A stretch of DNA of 64,000 nt. It comes from Prinia subflava (taxonomy: Eukaryota > Chordata > Aves > Passeriformes > Cisticolidae). The first letter of the stretch is position 1; every line of letters starts with the position of its first letter. Positions 39,767 through 51,489 of this stretch are shown one piece after another. Where the stretch lies: NCBI RefSeq assembly GCF_021018805.1, contig NC_086258.1:15834692-15898691 (forward strand), given 5' to 3'. The position numbers and the translations under genes are program-made. Below the pieces are notes generated by a model. That model saw only the letters and a program-made list of their open reading frames with translations, ran no database searches and was not told the DNA's origin.

Positions 39767-42700
39767 CTAAGGAACAAAATAAAAGTTATTAAATTACAGA
39801 AATGTAGGTAGAGCTGTGTAAACAGAAATTACAGTGACTGTGTTTTCAATTCAAATAGAAACCTAAACCAGTTTTCTCCATTGACAACTTCATATTCTTG
39901 GATATGTCTGAGTTACCATCTCCCTAGCCAAAAATCAATCTACTCATCAGATTAAAAGGTACAATAAATATACAGAGTTTACTTCCTTTTCCCCCAATGA
40001 ATTTCAGGCTGAATCGGGAATCACATTTTGTGTAATAAAAGGATTGTGATTAAATATAAACAAAATTCCAGAAGCTGGCCCACCTTAACATTTAGGCAAA
40101 AAAAAATACTGTAAAATCAGTCTTCATCAGGTAATGAGTATTTGAACAAAAGCACAGCTAAACCAGTACATAAATTATTTCCTAAGATATCTAAAATATA
40201 ATTTTGTGGCTATTTATGAACATAATCTTTTCCCAAATCTCCTAATTTCTTCACTCAGCATTGATTTGTTTCTCTTAAAAAAGGATTCTTTCCAAACTCT
40301 TTTGCCTGCTCCTCTGTGCACCTTCCCACCCCAAGGGAAAATGCCAGGATGGCACTTGGAATTGTCTAAAGGCAGAGGAAAATTTTGAAGGCAGTTGATC
40401 ATGCAACCGAATTTAAAAAGATTACAAAGTAAATCTAGAGTTTTGAAAGCTAAATTTACAGTTTCCTCAGACTCATGACTCGCACACTGCTCTGGGAACA
40501 CAGAGTGTTAAGAACACAAGTAAATCCAGATTACCCTTTACCAGGTTTTATTTTAATTTTGATGAATTATGGGTACAAAAATCTAAGTTGTATTATAGCT
40601 CCTCTGTCCTTTCATTGCACAATTTTTGGAGAAGACTCTGCAGATCTCTTCTAGAAAAGAGCAGAAGCACCACTGAGGTTTTCCTGCTTTGACTGACATA
40701 CTGTTCTACATTACATAAAGAGTTGTATTTTCTAGAGGGTGCCAGTGAAATGGAACAAGAATTCATTAGCAGGGTGGGAAAGAAGATCAAATTGGAGGAC
40801 ACAGTGACCCAAATCCTTCCACACAACCTAATCCAGCACAAGCCTGAACTCTCATGCCTGAAACCGGGTATATCTGCAAAAGCCAGAGTACATCACTAAA
40901 AGATGCTGTGCCAGAAGGAAGGGAAAAATCCAGAAGATCCAAATGTTCTTAAAATTCTAGCAGTAGCCAAGAGACTCAGCTCCTAAAGAACACCTGCAGT
41001 TCTTTTGGTTTTGTAGAAGAAAACTGGATGAAGTTTTTTTTATCAAGGCAGAAGCACTAGCTCTGAAAAGCAACAATTTCCCAAAACCTCGTATTTCCAA
41101 GTATTTGCAAAATTAGCCTTTGCTTTAGAAAGGCTGGCCACAAGAAGAGACCTAATAATTCTAATAACCATTAGAAACAAAAAGTAAACCTGTGCTTCAA
41201 GCACTATATAATTTTCACTGTAATATTTCTTGAAGCATTTGTTTCACAAGCTGAAAAGAAATAATGAGACCCGGAATATCTGGTGTGTGTTTGACCTGCA
41301 CATGACTTTGCCATGATATGTCACAGCATAAGGTACCTTTTGTAAGGCTAAAAGTGAATCAAACTGCTTCTACTTAATCACAGCCTGAAAGGAAGAATAA
41401 ATCCCAAAATCTGATATTTCTTTAAGAATACCCTTTGGACAACCCCCTACTCCAACACAAGAACAGAGCATTTTGCATTACTACCCAGCACTGTCACTGC
41501 AAGTATCCCACAAATTTGTTTTGAGGCTGAAGGACAGCATACTAGTCATGCTTTGTCCTGATTTGTCTCCATCTCTGAAATCTTAAACAAGGTACACTGA
41601 TCTTTAAAATAAGCAATTATTCTGGTTTTTTATCTCTTGCCTTTTGCTACTACTGCTATTGGTTTTGGTCAGCTGTTCCCTCTCAGCAGTTTTCACATGG
41701 CAGTTTTTTTGTTAAAATTAAAAAGGAAGAACAAAAGTTACTTCAACCTTGCACAGACTGACACACGGAGGTTTTACTTTTGTGAAGTCTGAAAAGATCA
41801 AATCTCAGACTTCGAGTCTGAAGTTTACAGTTCTCCAGAAACTGTAGAACCTCTTTATATACTACCATATAAAACAAGCATGAAATATGATCAAATCTAA
41901 GAACAGGACAATTAGTAGGAAAGGATCTACATTTTCAGAAGGAATCAGCAATACTTTCAAAAGAGAGATCCTAACGAAACTGAAATGGATTCTGAGAAAG
42001 AGGATACAGAGAACACACAACTAATAAAGCACAGTGGAGAGGAATAAGATCTCTCTAACACTGGAATTGTGATGCTGCCACCTACAATTAGAAAGAACTG
42101 ACACTTTGGACAGACAGCTTTTACAAGTTACTCAGGTCTGTTTATACTCCAAAGTCTAAATCCCTCTAATACATGCAGTGTAAAATTACTTTATCACCTA
42201 AAAGTAAAGACAAAGATTTGTCTTTACTTGCCTACAAAGATAGGCTTTTTTTAGCCTATCACACCTAGTTGACTTTCAGTGTTAAGAGGTTTTTTTCCCC
42301 ATACAATTTAGGTCTTCAAGTCAAGCTACTTGTCATAGTTCTAATAAAATAAACAGAGCTTTAACCATTTCACTGTAAAATGACTTGGATTCAGTCATTT
42401 ATCCAACATTTATTTTATGTCATCACTTTTAATATTCATGAAATGTTAGAATATTTCTCCCAGAGCATTAGAAACATGCTCAACAGTATAAATAAGAAAA
42501 AAGGCTCCTAAACCAGTTGGCAGGAGTAACAAAGTAATTCAATGTTCTTTGCAGAAAAAGATGCAAATTAAATAATCAGATGTTGGTACTCATTTTTTGA
42601 GGTCAGGTAAAAGTACTTTAAAGCAAGGTTTTAGCACACAGAGAAGATGTGAGGCAAGAGATGAAATAAACAAGCAAAACTGACCAAAAAGTACACTATA

Positions 42701-45700
42701 ACCTTCTTTCACTAAAAAATACTAAACTCCAGCTGAAGTCCTGGAATGCTAACAGACGTAAGTGTGCAACATTTTGTGTAGATGCTCTAGTAAGTGCAAT
42801 TAAAACCTGCTTCTACTACTTTTTAGCAGCAAACACAAGGAAGTTCAACAACTTTGGGTTTCATTTCTTTTAGTACTTATCAGAACATACAGCTCCAGAT
42901 ATCCTTTTGATCTCTATTCCTGAGAAATTACTAAGTCATTAATGTGCACAAACAAAATATTTATCTATGTTTATCAATGGGAGAATAATACACTTTGCTC
43001 ACAAAACACACATTACTTGACACACAAAAATCTGAATTATAAATTGTGGCTGCTGATGAAAAGAAGCTGAAAATACCCACAGCTTTCAAATGATCTTTCC
43101 TGTCCTTTGCCCAATTACAGACTAGAGCAATGCCCTCAGAACTGAATGGTTCAGCATACCAGTATAAGAGAGAGAGACCATCAAAACGCTCTGGTTCATC
43201 TTCAGCCCCTGGAGAAAGCAAGGACATCCTTCAGCACAGCAGGAAAAACAAGGACAACGCAACCCAAACACGCTGCAGGTTTCCAGTTCAGCCGGATAAA
43301 GGTTATGAGCAGGATGATTCCTGCTCCCAACTAAAAAACCCAAACACAGAGCTCCAGCTGAGCGTCTCTGCCTACTTAATCTCCTCTGAAAGCCTCTGCG
43401 TCACATCCACTAATTCACCTAGAGAGGTAATGCTTACTTTTTCTCTCTTTGAAATGGCCATTTAGAGCAACTTTAAAGACTGATAAATGCAAAGGAGGAA
43501 ATTTACTACACTGTGATTAAGCCATCTGCATCCAGCAGCCAAAGGCAAATGAGATGATTAAAAGAAACTCACTTCCTCCTGTTCTTCTAATAATTTATTT
43601 ACATGCTCCCTGCAAACAAGGTCAAAAGCTGTAACTCATGACCTTTCTAAAGCAATCTTCCTAGCAGACTGGATTATGGACAGCCACACAAAAGGGAAAG
43701 CCAACAAGGCAGACTGAAAGTATTAATGAAACAAATGCCATTATGCTGTTACTTTTCATTCTCAATCACAGTACTGGCTTGTGCCACGATCTAACTTGGT
43801 TTTTAGACTTTCAAGATACAGCAGTCAAAAGTCAACACAGAACCTGGGTTATGTACATTCTCTAGAAATGGAAGCTGACGTGCTTTTCTGTGAAAGGAAA
43901 TAAAACTGCCACATTTATGTCATTGCACTGAGAATAATCTAGTTGAAGAAGTCAAACAGAACCCCCGTTCCCAAAGGTCAGAACCTGTGCTAGGAGACTT
44001 GGTCTGGCAGAGAGATGCACATTTTCAGAAGTTCTGAGCATGGAACCGGTTATTTAATCAATGTTTGCTTTCAGGCTTGCCTTAAAGAAGCACCTCTGCT
44101 ACTCCCCCTCTCTCAAAAGATCACAACAAGAGTGCAGCCCGAAATGAACGCCAGCTACCCTGTGCTCACTGCGGGCTTTAAGTAGAAAGGTGAATCCTCT
44201 CTAGCCAGGAGCAACCCGGTGATCAGACAGCATCTGTCAGGTCTGGAGGTGCAGCAGGAGGGCTCAGCTATGCCAGGAATGCAAACGCTTATCTCAGACA
44301 CAGTGTTGTTTGTTTTTTTTAAAGCTGCAGGGACTGTGGTTTCAGTAGCAGATAATCGTTCTGGGGAAAGGATCCCTTTGCTGGGAGACAACGTGCTGAA
44401 CAGTGTTCAAATGGAGAGAGTCCTGAGAGCCTGCAGTGCACACACAGAAGGGGCAGGGAGACCCACGACAGACTGGAGCAGATCAGAGATGGAAATGGAA
44501 TATAAAACAGCCTTGCCAGTTCCCAAATGGTGAAAAGCCCCACTGGCACAGTGATCACATCCATTCAGAGATGAAAATTTGCCCCTCTGTAGCCTTTTCT
44601 CAGCTCACTCTGCTGGTGTTACTGGCATCACAGAAAAGCCATTTTAAGCCTCATATCAATTAGATTTGCTCTAGGCAAGGTTACAGGAGATAAAATACCA
44701 ATAGATTTATTCCAACAAAATGACCTCTGTTCTTAACACCAGTGGAGTTCAATTTGTGTTATCAATATCAGCAGCATTTGTCAAAATACATCACTCAGAC
44801 CAACCAGTATCACATTTTCTGCTACAGAAATGCCCCAATTAGCACACGGCTCAAGGCTCTGCAATTTCCTTGTTAAAAAGCAAAAAGTTATTTTTATTAA
44901 ACCAGACATGACAAACTTATGAACCATTTAGGCTGATATAAATTAGTATTCGGCTTATTGCTCTTATTTTATTAGAGTTATTACCAGTAGTACATCACTT
45001 GTTCAGAAAATTGGTCCTCCACCCCTTCTTCAAAGTAAACTGTGCTTTGTTCAGCTTCCTGAACTCACCTCCAAGGCTTCTAGCCCTCTTTACCTAGAAA
45101 TTCTGTTGCTGTGCTGCTTTTAATGAATGACAGCATCATTGTTTCTCTTGCAACTCCTCTGCCTTTCAAGAACATGCTCAGAGGAACACAAATTACTTTT
45201 TACTTCCAGAAAGATCTAGGAAAATTGTAACTCAAAACTCCATGAAATTTAATATCAATAAGACTAAATTTTCAAGAATTATCTATTTTTATTAAGCAGA
45301 ATTCCTTTCCACACAGCTGGAGAACTATTTTATTCTGGCAGCATTTGTAATTATAACTTGCCTTTCCCAAGGGAAGTTTTGCCATGGTTTAGCAACTGAG
45401 ATGGGATACAGGATAATTTAGCAGATGACAAAAAGATCTGCAAAATCTTTGTCAGTTTGATTCACAAGATCTTTGTTGTAAACAAACCAAAGGCCTTTTA
45501 CAAAAGTCCTATACAAATCCATTCAGCAACTGCAGCCTTTCAGCTTCACTAACCCTAAATTCAGATTTTAAGGACCACAGGAAAGGAATGCCATATCAAA
45601 CAGCATGGATGAGCACTCAGTGTGATCCATCCAAACCCACTCATTATTCAAAATACATTCTGCTGATTAGGTTATAAAGATTAAAAGAAAACATACATCA

Positions 45701-48628
45701 TTACATGGCAACTGTTAAGCTTGAAAAAAGCTTGGGCAACGTTGTAATTGTAGAGAAGCATGAATGATTTGAGGCTAACCCCTGCATAGAGGAGAAAGGT
45801 ATGATTTAAAGTTTGGGTAAACCTCAGTTAACATATAACCAAGTCCATTCTTGGAAGCTTTGATACCATCCCCCATAAAAAATAAAAGTGCAGAAGATGA
45901 CAGCCTGCCATCAGCAGGAGCTGAAGTGCTTTAGGTGCCTTTCCTGTTGATCTCTAATGTGAAAAATCACCTTTGGAATACAGTGAGCTAGGAGCTACTC
46001 ATGTGAACTGCTCATCTTTCACATGACCCTGGCATGCCACAGCTGAAAGGCGAATCCTTGTGATCACATACCCTGAATTTCCATCAGAGTTTTGGCTTCT
46101 TCAGGTCCCTGTAAAAAGCAAGTCAGCTTTTCATAATGTTTTGTGGTTTTGCTTTCCAAAACAATCAAGTTATTTATGAGGTGGCATAATTCTAAATCTA
46201 TGTTAAATAGTTTTATTATTCTTCTGAATACTCTTTGCTGGATTCTATTGCACAAATACAGCAAACACAGTAAGTCCAACAAGAGCTGCCTGTGCCTGGT
46301 TTTAATTCTGGTTTTGATGACAGTATTGGCACGGCTATTTGGCAGTTTGGAAAGGGTCTGGAGTTACACTTTTCAATCATGAATCCATGTTTGACATTTA
46401 GAATCTGATCCAACTCTTAAATGGAAAAGATAAAGTTTTATAGAATTAATATAATTAATTTATATCTCATGACATTGGTAAAAATATGGTTCCCAAATAC
46501 TACATATAAAATATTAAAGGTATAGAGACAGAGTATTCTGAAAAAGTAAGGCACTGTAACACAAAACCTCCAGTCTTATGCTACTGCAGGTACCCCAGAA
46601 GTGAGGAAATGTACAAAGAAGTGATCTATATACAAATATATTTTCATAGTTCAGAAGCATTAAATTAAAAAATTTCTATGCAGGGTTTTATCTCTACAAA
46701 ACTAGTCCTGACCAAGTGCTGATTAACTTAATGAAAAGCTTAAGGGACAATTCCTCCCTTTATGTGTAAATTCACTGGTTGTTGGTGTCAGCTTTTCTAT
46801 GATGTTACTGCAGACTGCTTCAATATCAAAGTTATTTTCCTTCATCAAGACAAGATCCTACCAATGAAACTGCAAGAATTTTTCTATTATAATCCAGTAA
46901 TTGTATTTCTGCATCTACAGCAAAAAAGTACTTACTCCTCTGTATTTGTGAGGGGATCTGTACTGGACATCTTCTTAGAAGTACTATTAAAATAAAGTTC
47001 AAAATGAAGAGTTCTGACACACGAAGAACAGGCTCCTACCCAGGATCAAAACTGCTGTGAAAAAAAAAAAAAGAGGAAACCACTTTCTGAAATTTACATG
47101 GCCATGTTTATTTTCAGACATTGGAAACAATTGTATTTATTACTGATTAGTTGAAACCAAACTGGAAGAAGACAATTGCCAGGACAAAATGGATATAATT
47201 CACTGCTGAAAACAGCTGTGAACTTGGACACTGCTGTAGTAGTAGTGAAACATTTCACATCCTAACTCATTCTTAATTTATAAGGAAGAAATAAGGGTAA
47301 ACCTGAATTCCTTGTGATTAAAATCTTCTAAAAAAGGAAAAAAAAACAGACTACAATTCTAGGATGACATAATGTCACGTCAAGGACAATCTCTTTTTTT
47401 CCATTGGAGGTTACCTGGAAAAGGAATGGTGTTTTGTGTCTCTTGTTGTCTCATGTTTTTTTAACTTACTCTCTGGTATTTAGTGTCTCTGAACTTCTCA
47501 TGTGAAGCACTTAGAACAGGCCAAAACTCACAAAATGGGCTTGCACACTAACAGGTTGATAGGAAATACAACCCTGGATGTACTGAACTACATCATTTCA
47601 AAAACCGCTACAAAAGCATTAATGTAAAAAATAGTTGTTTGTATCAGTAGCAGCAAATCTTCCTGACCTTGTGAGGTGGACGGCTGAACCCTCACATGCC
47701 ACAACCCAGAACAGGAATTATTTCCAAGACAAGAGGGACAAGGAACTCTCCCAACACACAGGGAAAGGTGGCACAGGCGCTCCTGGCAGCAGGGTCACAC
47801 CACAGACCCTGGCCAAGATACAGCAGAATCCCCAGGTGCAGTGTCAGCCTTCACAAAACCACACCAATTCCTGCACGTCTGTATTTCTTGTGTGGAAAAA
47901 AGATGTTAAACCCACTTAGGAATACCACAAATTCTGCAGTAAACATTTTCAAGTTTTGCTCACTAAAGGACCAAAACCCCCAGACATGTGAACACAGGGG
48001 GGATACCACAGTATGGCCACACTGAGCCTTTACCACATTATTCTCTTATTCAACATGGAAAATGAAACAGTACCAGCAGCTACCAGTCCTTGTGTGATTC
48101 ACCTTACTGGAACCACCACAGAAGAGAGGCACAGCCTCAAAGCAGTAAATCCAAGTATTGCTACAGCAGACTTTATTACAGTGCACGGCGCCAGCCGTGT
48201 GAAAAACTATTGTTTGTGAACTTGCCTGACTTTGCCCATCCTCAGGTTACTGCTGTTTACCAACAGCGCTCGCTGCCTTTGCAGCCTGTCAATACCTGTG
48301 CCTCAACAAAACCATACCCCTAGAAATGGAAATAACGTGAGACAAAGCACCAGGGGGGAAAAGGACCAAAAAAACCCAACCGGTGTCAAGTGTCTACAAA
48401 AGGGGAGAAACTGCACGGCCCTGGAAGGCGAACCCCGCGCCCGTCCTGGGGCGAAGCTGAGGAACGAGCAGGTCCCTGGGGCCCCGGTCACCCGTGCGGC
48501 AGCAGCACCTCCGCTTGCTGTACCTGCGGCACCGCCGCCCTCCCGGTGCCCCGCTCCGGGCCGGCCTCTCGGTGCCACTGCCGCCCGGCACAGCCCGCTC
48601 GGAGCCCCGCTGGGGCTGCTGCAGTTAC
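39767..48628 (-). other. STXBP4: STXBP4 5' intron(s), 8.9 kb between the UTR exon and the first coding exon
   Basis: No coding exon of STXBP4 was recognised here. Two exon-like signals deserve mention: a 37-base minus-strand segment at 46,072-46,108 with good splice sites, and a plus-strand open segment at 43,121-43,426. Remaining sequence is AT-rich intron without recognised repeats. Confidence 0.6.
46072..46108 (-). other. STXBP4: Candidate 37-base 5' UTR exon of STXBP4
   Basis: Minus strand shows CTTTTTACAG|GGACC and TTCAGG|GTATGT. Joined to coding exon 1 it cannot extend the protein: the frame needed meets a TGA. It would therefore be untranslated, and it carries an ATG that opens a short out-of-frame uORF. 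Weak evidence from splice sites alone. Confidence 0.2.
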
Positions 48629-48740
48629 CTCGTACACAGCCTGCGCCCGAGCCGTGCCGCCGGCCGGCGAGCAGCGGGACCGCGGGCGGCTCCGCCGGAC
48701 CCCGCGCCCAGCGCGATCTGAGGGGGCGCGGCGGGCACGG
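48629..48740 (-). other. STXBP4: STXBP4 non-coding first exon (5' end approximate)
   Basis: Inside the CpG island the minus strand has a good splice donor (GAG|GTAACT) whose last exonic base is 48,629. It points away from COX11, as expected for the first exon of a head-to-head partner. The exon carries no start codon in frame with the coding exons, so it would be 5' UTR. The upper boundary (transcription start) cannot be read from the sequence; 48,740 is a guess. Confidence 0.45.
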
Positions 48741-48784
48741 TGCGATGGCGGCTCGGCCCGCCCGCCCCTCTACGTTCCCCCTTC

Positions 48785-49178
48785 CACTCCCACCGCACTC
48801 CCACCTCCGCGCCGTACCATTCCCGCCCCATTCCCGCCCCGTTCCCATCTCCGTACCGCCCCATTCCCACCTCCGTGACCCCGTCCCCGCCCCACTCCAG
48901 CCCCATTCCCACCTCCGTGCCGCCCCGTCCCCGCCCCGTCCCCGCCCCATTCCCGCCCCATTCCCACGTTCGTGCCGCCCCATTCCCAGCTCCGTGCCGC
49001 CCCATTCCCAGCTCCGTGCCGCCCCGTCCCCGCCCCGTTCCCGGCTCTGTGCCGCCCCGTTCCCACCTCCGTGCCGCCCCATTCCCGCCCAGTTCCCACC
49101 TCCGTGCCCACCTCCGTACCGCCCCATTCCCGGCTCCGTGCCGCCCCATTCCCGCCCCGTCCCCGCCCCGTTCCGGCC
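48785..49178. repeat. GC-box-bearing tandem repeat in the promoter
   Basis: Imperfect array built on a 22-bp unit, CCGCCCCATTCCCAGCTCCG plus TG, mixed with an 11-bp half unit (CCGCCCCATTC or CCGCCCCGTCC). CTCCGTG-type joints recur roughly ten times. The array removes stop codons in most frames, so open frames of more than 300 codons on both strands here are artefacts. CCCGCCCC boxes resemble Sp1 sites and TTCCCGCC resembles an E2F half-site. Confidence 0.85.
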
Positions 49179-49208
49179 GCCCGTCCCGGGAGCCCCCGCG
49201 CCGCGGCC

Positions 49209-49439
49209 ATGGCGCTGTGCCGCTGCTCCTGGGCGCGCTTTCCCCACGGGCTGCGCCTCGGGGCCTCACCCCGGCTCTGCGGGACACGCGGCGTTCGCGG
49301 CTCCAACCCCTTCACCCGGCAGCAGGAGGAGGAGTGGCGGCGGCGGAACCGCTCTGCCGTGGGCTACATCGCGGCGGCGGCCGTGAGCATGCTGGGGCTG
49401 TCGTACGCGGCCGTGCCGCTCTACCGCCTCTACTGCCAG
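49209..49439 (+). CDS. COX11: COX11 exon 1 (coding part)
   Basis: Start codon to donor TGCCAG|GTACGG, 77 codons. Encodes the mitochondrial presequence, the membrane span and Cys76. The reading frame continues open upstream into the promoter repeat (to an ATG at 48,972), but that extension is repeat-encoded and not conserved. Confidence 0.95.
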
Positions 49440-51489
49440 GTACGGGGGGCCCGCGGCCGGCGCCGGTGCCGCGGGCGCGGAGCCCTCACTGCCCTTCCCT
49501 GACAGGCCACGGGGCTCGGCGGGACGGCGGGCACGGACCGCGACGCGGAGCGGATCGAGCGCATGGAGCCCGTGCGGGACCGGCTCATCAGGGTCACGTT
49601 CAACGCCGACACGCACGCCAGCATCCAGTGGAACTTCAAACCGCAGCAGAGCGAGATCTACGTGAGTGCCGCCTTCCCCCGCGCAGAGCCGGGGACGGCG
49701 CCTTGGGGAGCACCGGTCCGACCGCCAAAGCACAGCGACAGAGCGGGGATGGTGACTGCACCGCCCTGGGCAGCCCTTTCCAAAGCCTGGCCACGCCAAC
49801 AGTGGAAAATGTTTCTAATATGTAACGGGAATCTCTGCTGTCGCATCCCCAGGCCAGTTCCTCTGGTCCTCTCAGGGCACGATCCCCCCTCACCACACAC
49901 TGCTGGCAGTAGTTGTGGAAAGCAGTCAAGGTCCCCTTGAGCCTCTTCTTTGGACTAAACAACCCCAGACACGTTTTCTAGAACTGTAACCAGCGTTGCT
50001 GCCCTTTGCTGGACATGCTCCAGCACGGTGAGATCCTTTTTACAGGACACTGTGTGGAGTTGCCCCCCTGCACCCCATTAAGCTGTCAAAAGTTACTGAA
50101 ACTTTTGTACTTAGTCAAGTACACGCTTCATGGTATATACACCACATGCACATGGTATATACACTGTAAAAGTGCATATATATACTTAAAATATATATAG
50201 TATAACAGTACAGCTAAACCTGTACTGTTTCTCTTACTGCGCTATCCTTTTTTAATATTTTTTTATAATTTTTTTTATTTTTTTATAATTTTTTTTATTT
50301 TTTTATAATTTTTTTTATATTTTAAAAAATCACAGATTAACTTTTCTGTTTAAAATTAGTTCTTAAAATAAGGAGTCGTGCTACTTAATAGTTTCTCAGT
50401 CCAGTACTGAAATAACAACCTCAGAAATTAAATGCACACCGTATCTAAATCTGCATCTTAAAAAAGCTCTGTGTGCTGTTGAACTGCTGAGGATAATAGA
50501 AGACTCAGACAAAATGGGTAAGATGAAAAATACACAGAACAGTATTAAAGCTTTTAATTTTGAATATGGGTGAATTGCATGTAGTCAAAAATACGTGTGA
50601 AATAAACCAATTTGAACAGCAAAAGAGAAAATTCTAGATCAAGTTTAAAGAACGTGGTTTGAGAGGTGGAGGGCTGCAGTGGATTAAAAAAAGAAAATCA
50701 CTGTACAATTATGTTGCACAGGTGGTACCAGGAGAGACTGCACTGGCATTTTATAGAGCAAAAAATCCTACGGACAAACCAATAATTGGAATCTCCACCT
50801 ACAACGTTGTCCCCTTTGAAGCAGGACAGTATTTCAATAAAATACAAGTAAGTGTGAGCAAAGCAAAGATTGCATTTTCCTTTATGTGAACGAAAACAGT
50901 TACCCATAAATTGCATTTTAATCCTGGATACCGTTCTTGGTATGTCAGCATTTCAAAACTACTTTTTTTCTTTCAGATGATAAAGTTCATCAGTTCATTT
51001 CTTAGCCTTACTGCCCTCACATGAAGCTGCTCATGCCATCACAGTGGCTCCAGAATCTGTGTTATTTAGTACCAGTCTCCTTGACACCTTTACACACTTA
51101 CATTAAAAGCTAATTTATTCTTTTCCTTTATCATCACAGTAACAGAATTGCTGTCTTGTTGCTCATCTTATTGATCCTTCCCAGGATTTTAGGGGTGTAC
51201 AGGGAATGAAAGTTGATTTTAAACCATGGAGATTTCTCTCATGTTGGCAGAGATAAAATTTATTGTCACTATTGCTAATTGTGAATTTTTTTCCTCCCAC
51301 CTGCAGTGTTTTTGTTTTGAAGAACAGAGGCTAAATCCTCAGGAGGAAGTGGACATGCCTGTCTTTTTCTACATTGACCCAGAGTTTGCAGAGGACCCTA
51401 AAATGGCTAAAGTTGATTTGATCACCCTCTCTTACACCTTCTTTGAAGCAAAGGAAGGACAGAAGTTGCCACTTCCTGGCTATCAGTGA
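49209..51489 (+). CDS. COX11: COX11, cytochrome c oxidase copper chaperone, complete in four exons
   Basis: Known role: inner-mitochondrial-membrane protein that delivers Cu(I) to the CuB site of COX1 during complex IV assembly. Joining 49,209-49,439, 49,506-49,661, 50,722-50,847 and 51,307-51,489 gives 231 residues; all introns are phase 0. N-terminus is Arg-rich and lacks acidic residues up to about 39, as in a mitochondrial presequence. One membrane span is at about 50-70 (VGYIAAAAVSMLGLSYAAVP), followed by LYRLYC with the conserved Cys76. The soluble domain contains the Cu-binding CFCF motif (Cys172, Cys174) and ends KVDLITLSYTFFEAKEG. Human COX11 is about 276 residues; the difference is a shorter presequence. 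Start chosen: GCCATGG Kozak context at the end of the CpG island. Head to head with STXBP4, tail to tail with TOM1L1. Confidence 0.97.
49440..49505 (+). other. COX11: COX11 intron 1, 66 bases
   Basis: Starts GTACGGGG and ends CTTCCCTGACAG. Very short and GC-rich, phase 0. Its reading frame has no stop until the TGA just before the acceptor, so retention would end the protein about 20 residues later. Confidence 0.92.
49506..49661 (+). CDS. COX11: COX11 exon 2
   Basis: Acceptor CCTGACAG|GCCACG, donor ATCTAC|GTGAGT, 52 codons. Encodes ATGLGG..., then IRVTFNADTHASIQWNFKPQ and QSEIY, the first strand pair of the soluble immunoglobulin-like domain. Confidence 0.97.
49740..50030 (-). mobile_element. 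CR1 LINE fragment in COX11 intron 2, minus orientation
   Basis: Read on the minus strand: GGAGCATGTCCAGCAAAGGG, then CTGGGGTTGTTTAGTCCAAA, GAAGAGGCTCAAGGGGACCT, CACAACTACTGCCAGCAGTG, ATATTAGAAACATTTT and GGGCTGCCCAGGGCGGTGCA, ending at CAGTCACCATCCC. These are successive CR1 landmarks in the right order. About 290 bases, starting roughly 80 bases past the exon 2 donor. Confidence 0.85.
50248..50330. repeat. 20-bp A/T tandem repeat, three copies
   Basis: TTTTATAATTTTTTTTATTT is repeated three times from 50,261, flanked by partial copies, in COX11 intron 2. Upstream, 50,140-50,210, the sequence is TATATA-rich. Simple-sequence expansion. Confidence 0.85.
50722..50847 (+). CDS. COX11: COX11 exon 3
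   Basis: Acceptor TTGCACAG|GTGGTA, donor ATACAA|GTAAGT, 42 codons. Encodes VVPGETALAFYRAKNPTDKP and ISTYNVVPFEAGQYFNKIQ, nearly identical to human. Confidence 0.98.
51307..51489 (+). CDS. COX11: COX11 exon 4 with stop codon
   Basis: Acceptor CACCTGCAG|TGTTTT, 60 codons plus TGA. Opens directly with the copper-binding CFCFEEQRLNPQEEVDMPVF motif and ends KLPLPGYQ. Confidence 0.98.
   Translation, partial: CFCFEEQRLNPQEEVDMPVFFYIDPEFAEDPKMAKVDLITLSYTFFEAKEGQKLPLPGYQ

Larger units (their letters stand above)
48420..49700. promoter_or_regulatory. CpG island, shared bidirectional promoter of STXBP4 and COX11
   Basis: The only strongly GC- and CpG-rich block in the window, bounded by AT-rich sequence. 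The STXBP4 donor at 48,629 faces left and the COX11 start codon at 49,209 faces right, with 580 bases between them. No TATA box is apparent; many CCGCCC (Sp1-type) boxes are present, as expected for a housekeeping bidirectional promoter. Boundaries judged by eye. Confidence 0.85.

Noticed and set aside
48972..49208. In-frame upstream ATG that would lengthen COX11 by 79 residues
   Set aside because: The added segment is the promoter repeat (Pro/Arg/Ser-rich). The ATG at 49,209 has better context and gives a normal presequence.
48232..49386. Open frames of up to 384 codons on both strands over the CpG island
   Set aside because: Stop-poor GC-rich promoter repeat. Several overlapping frames are open at once and none is conserved; only the COX11 exon frame is real.
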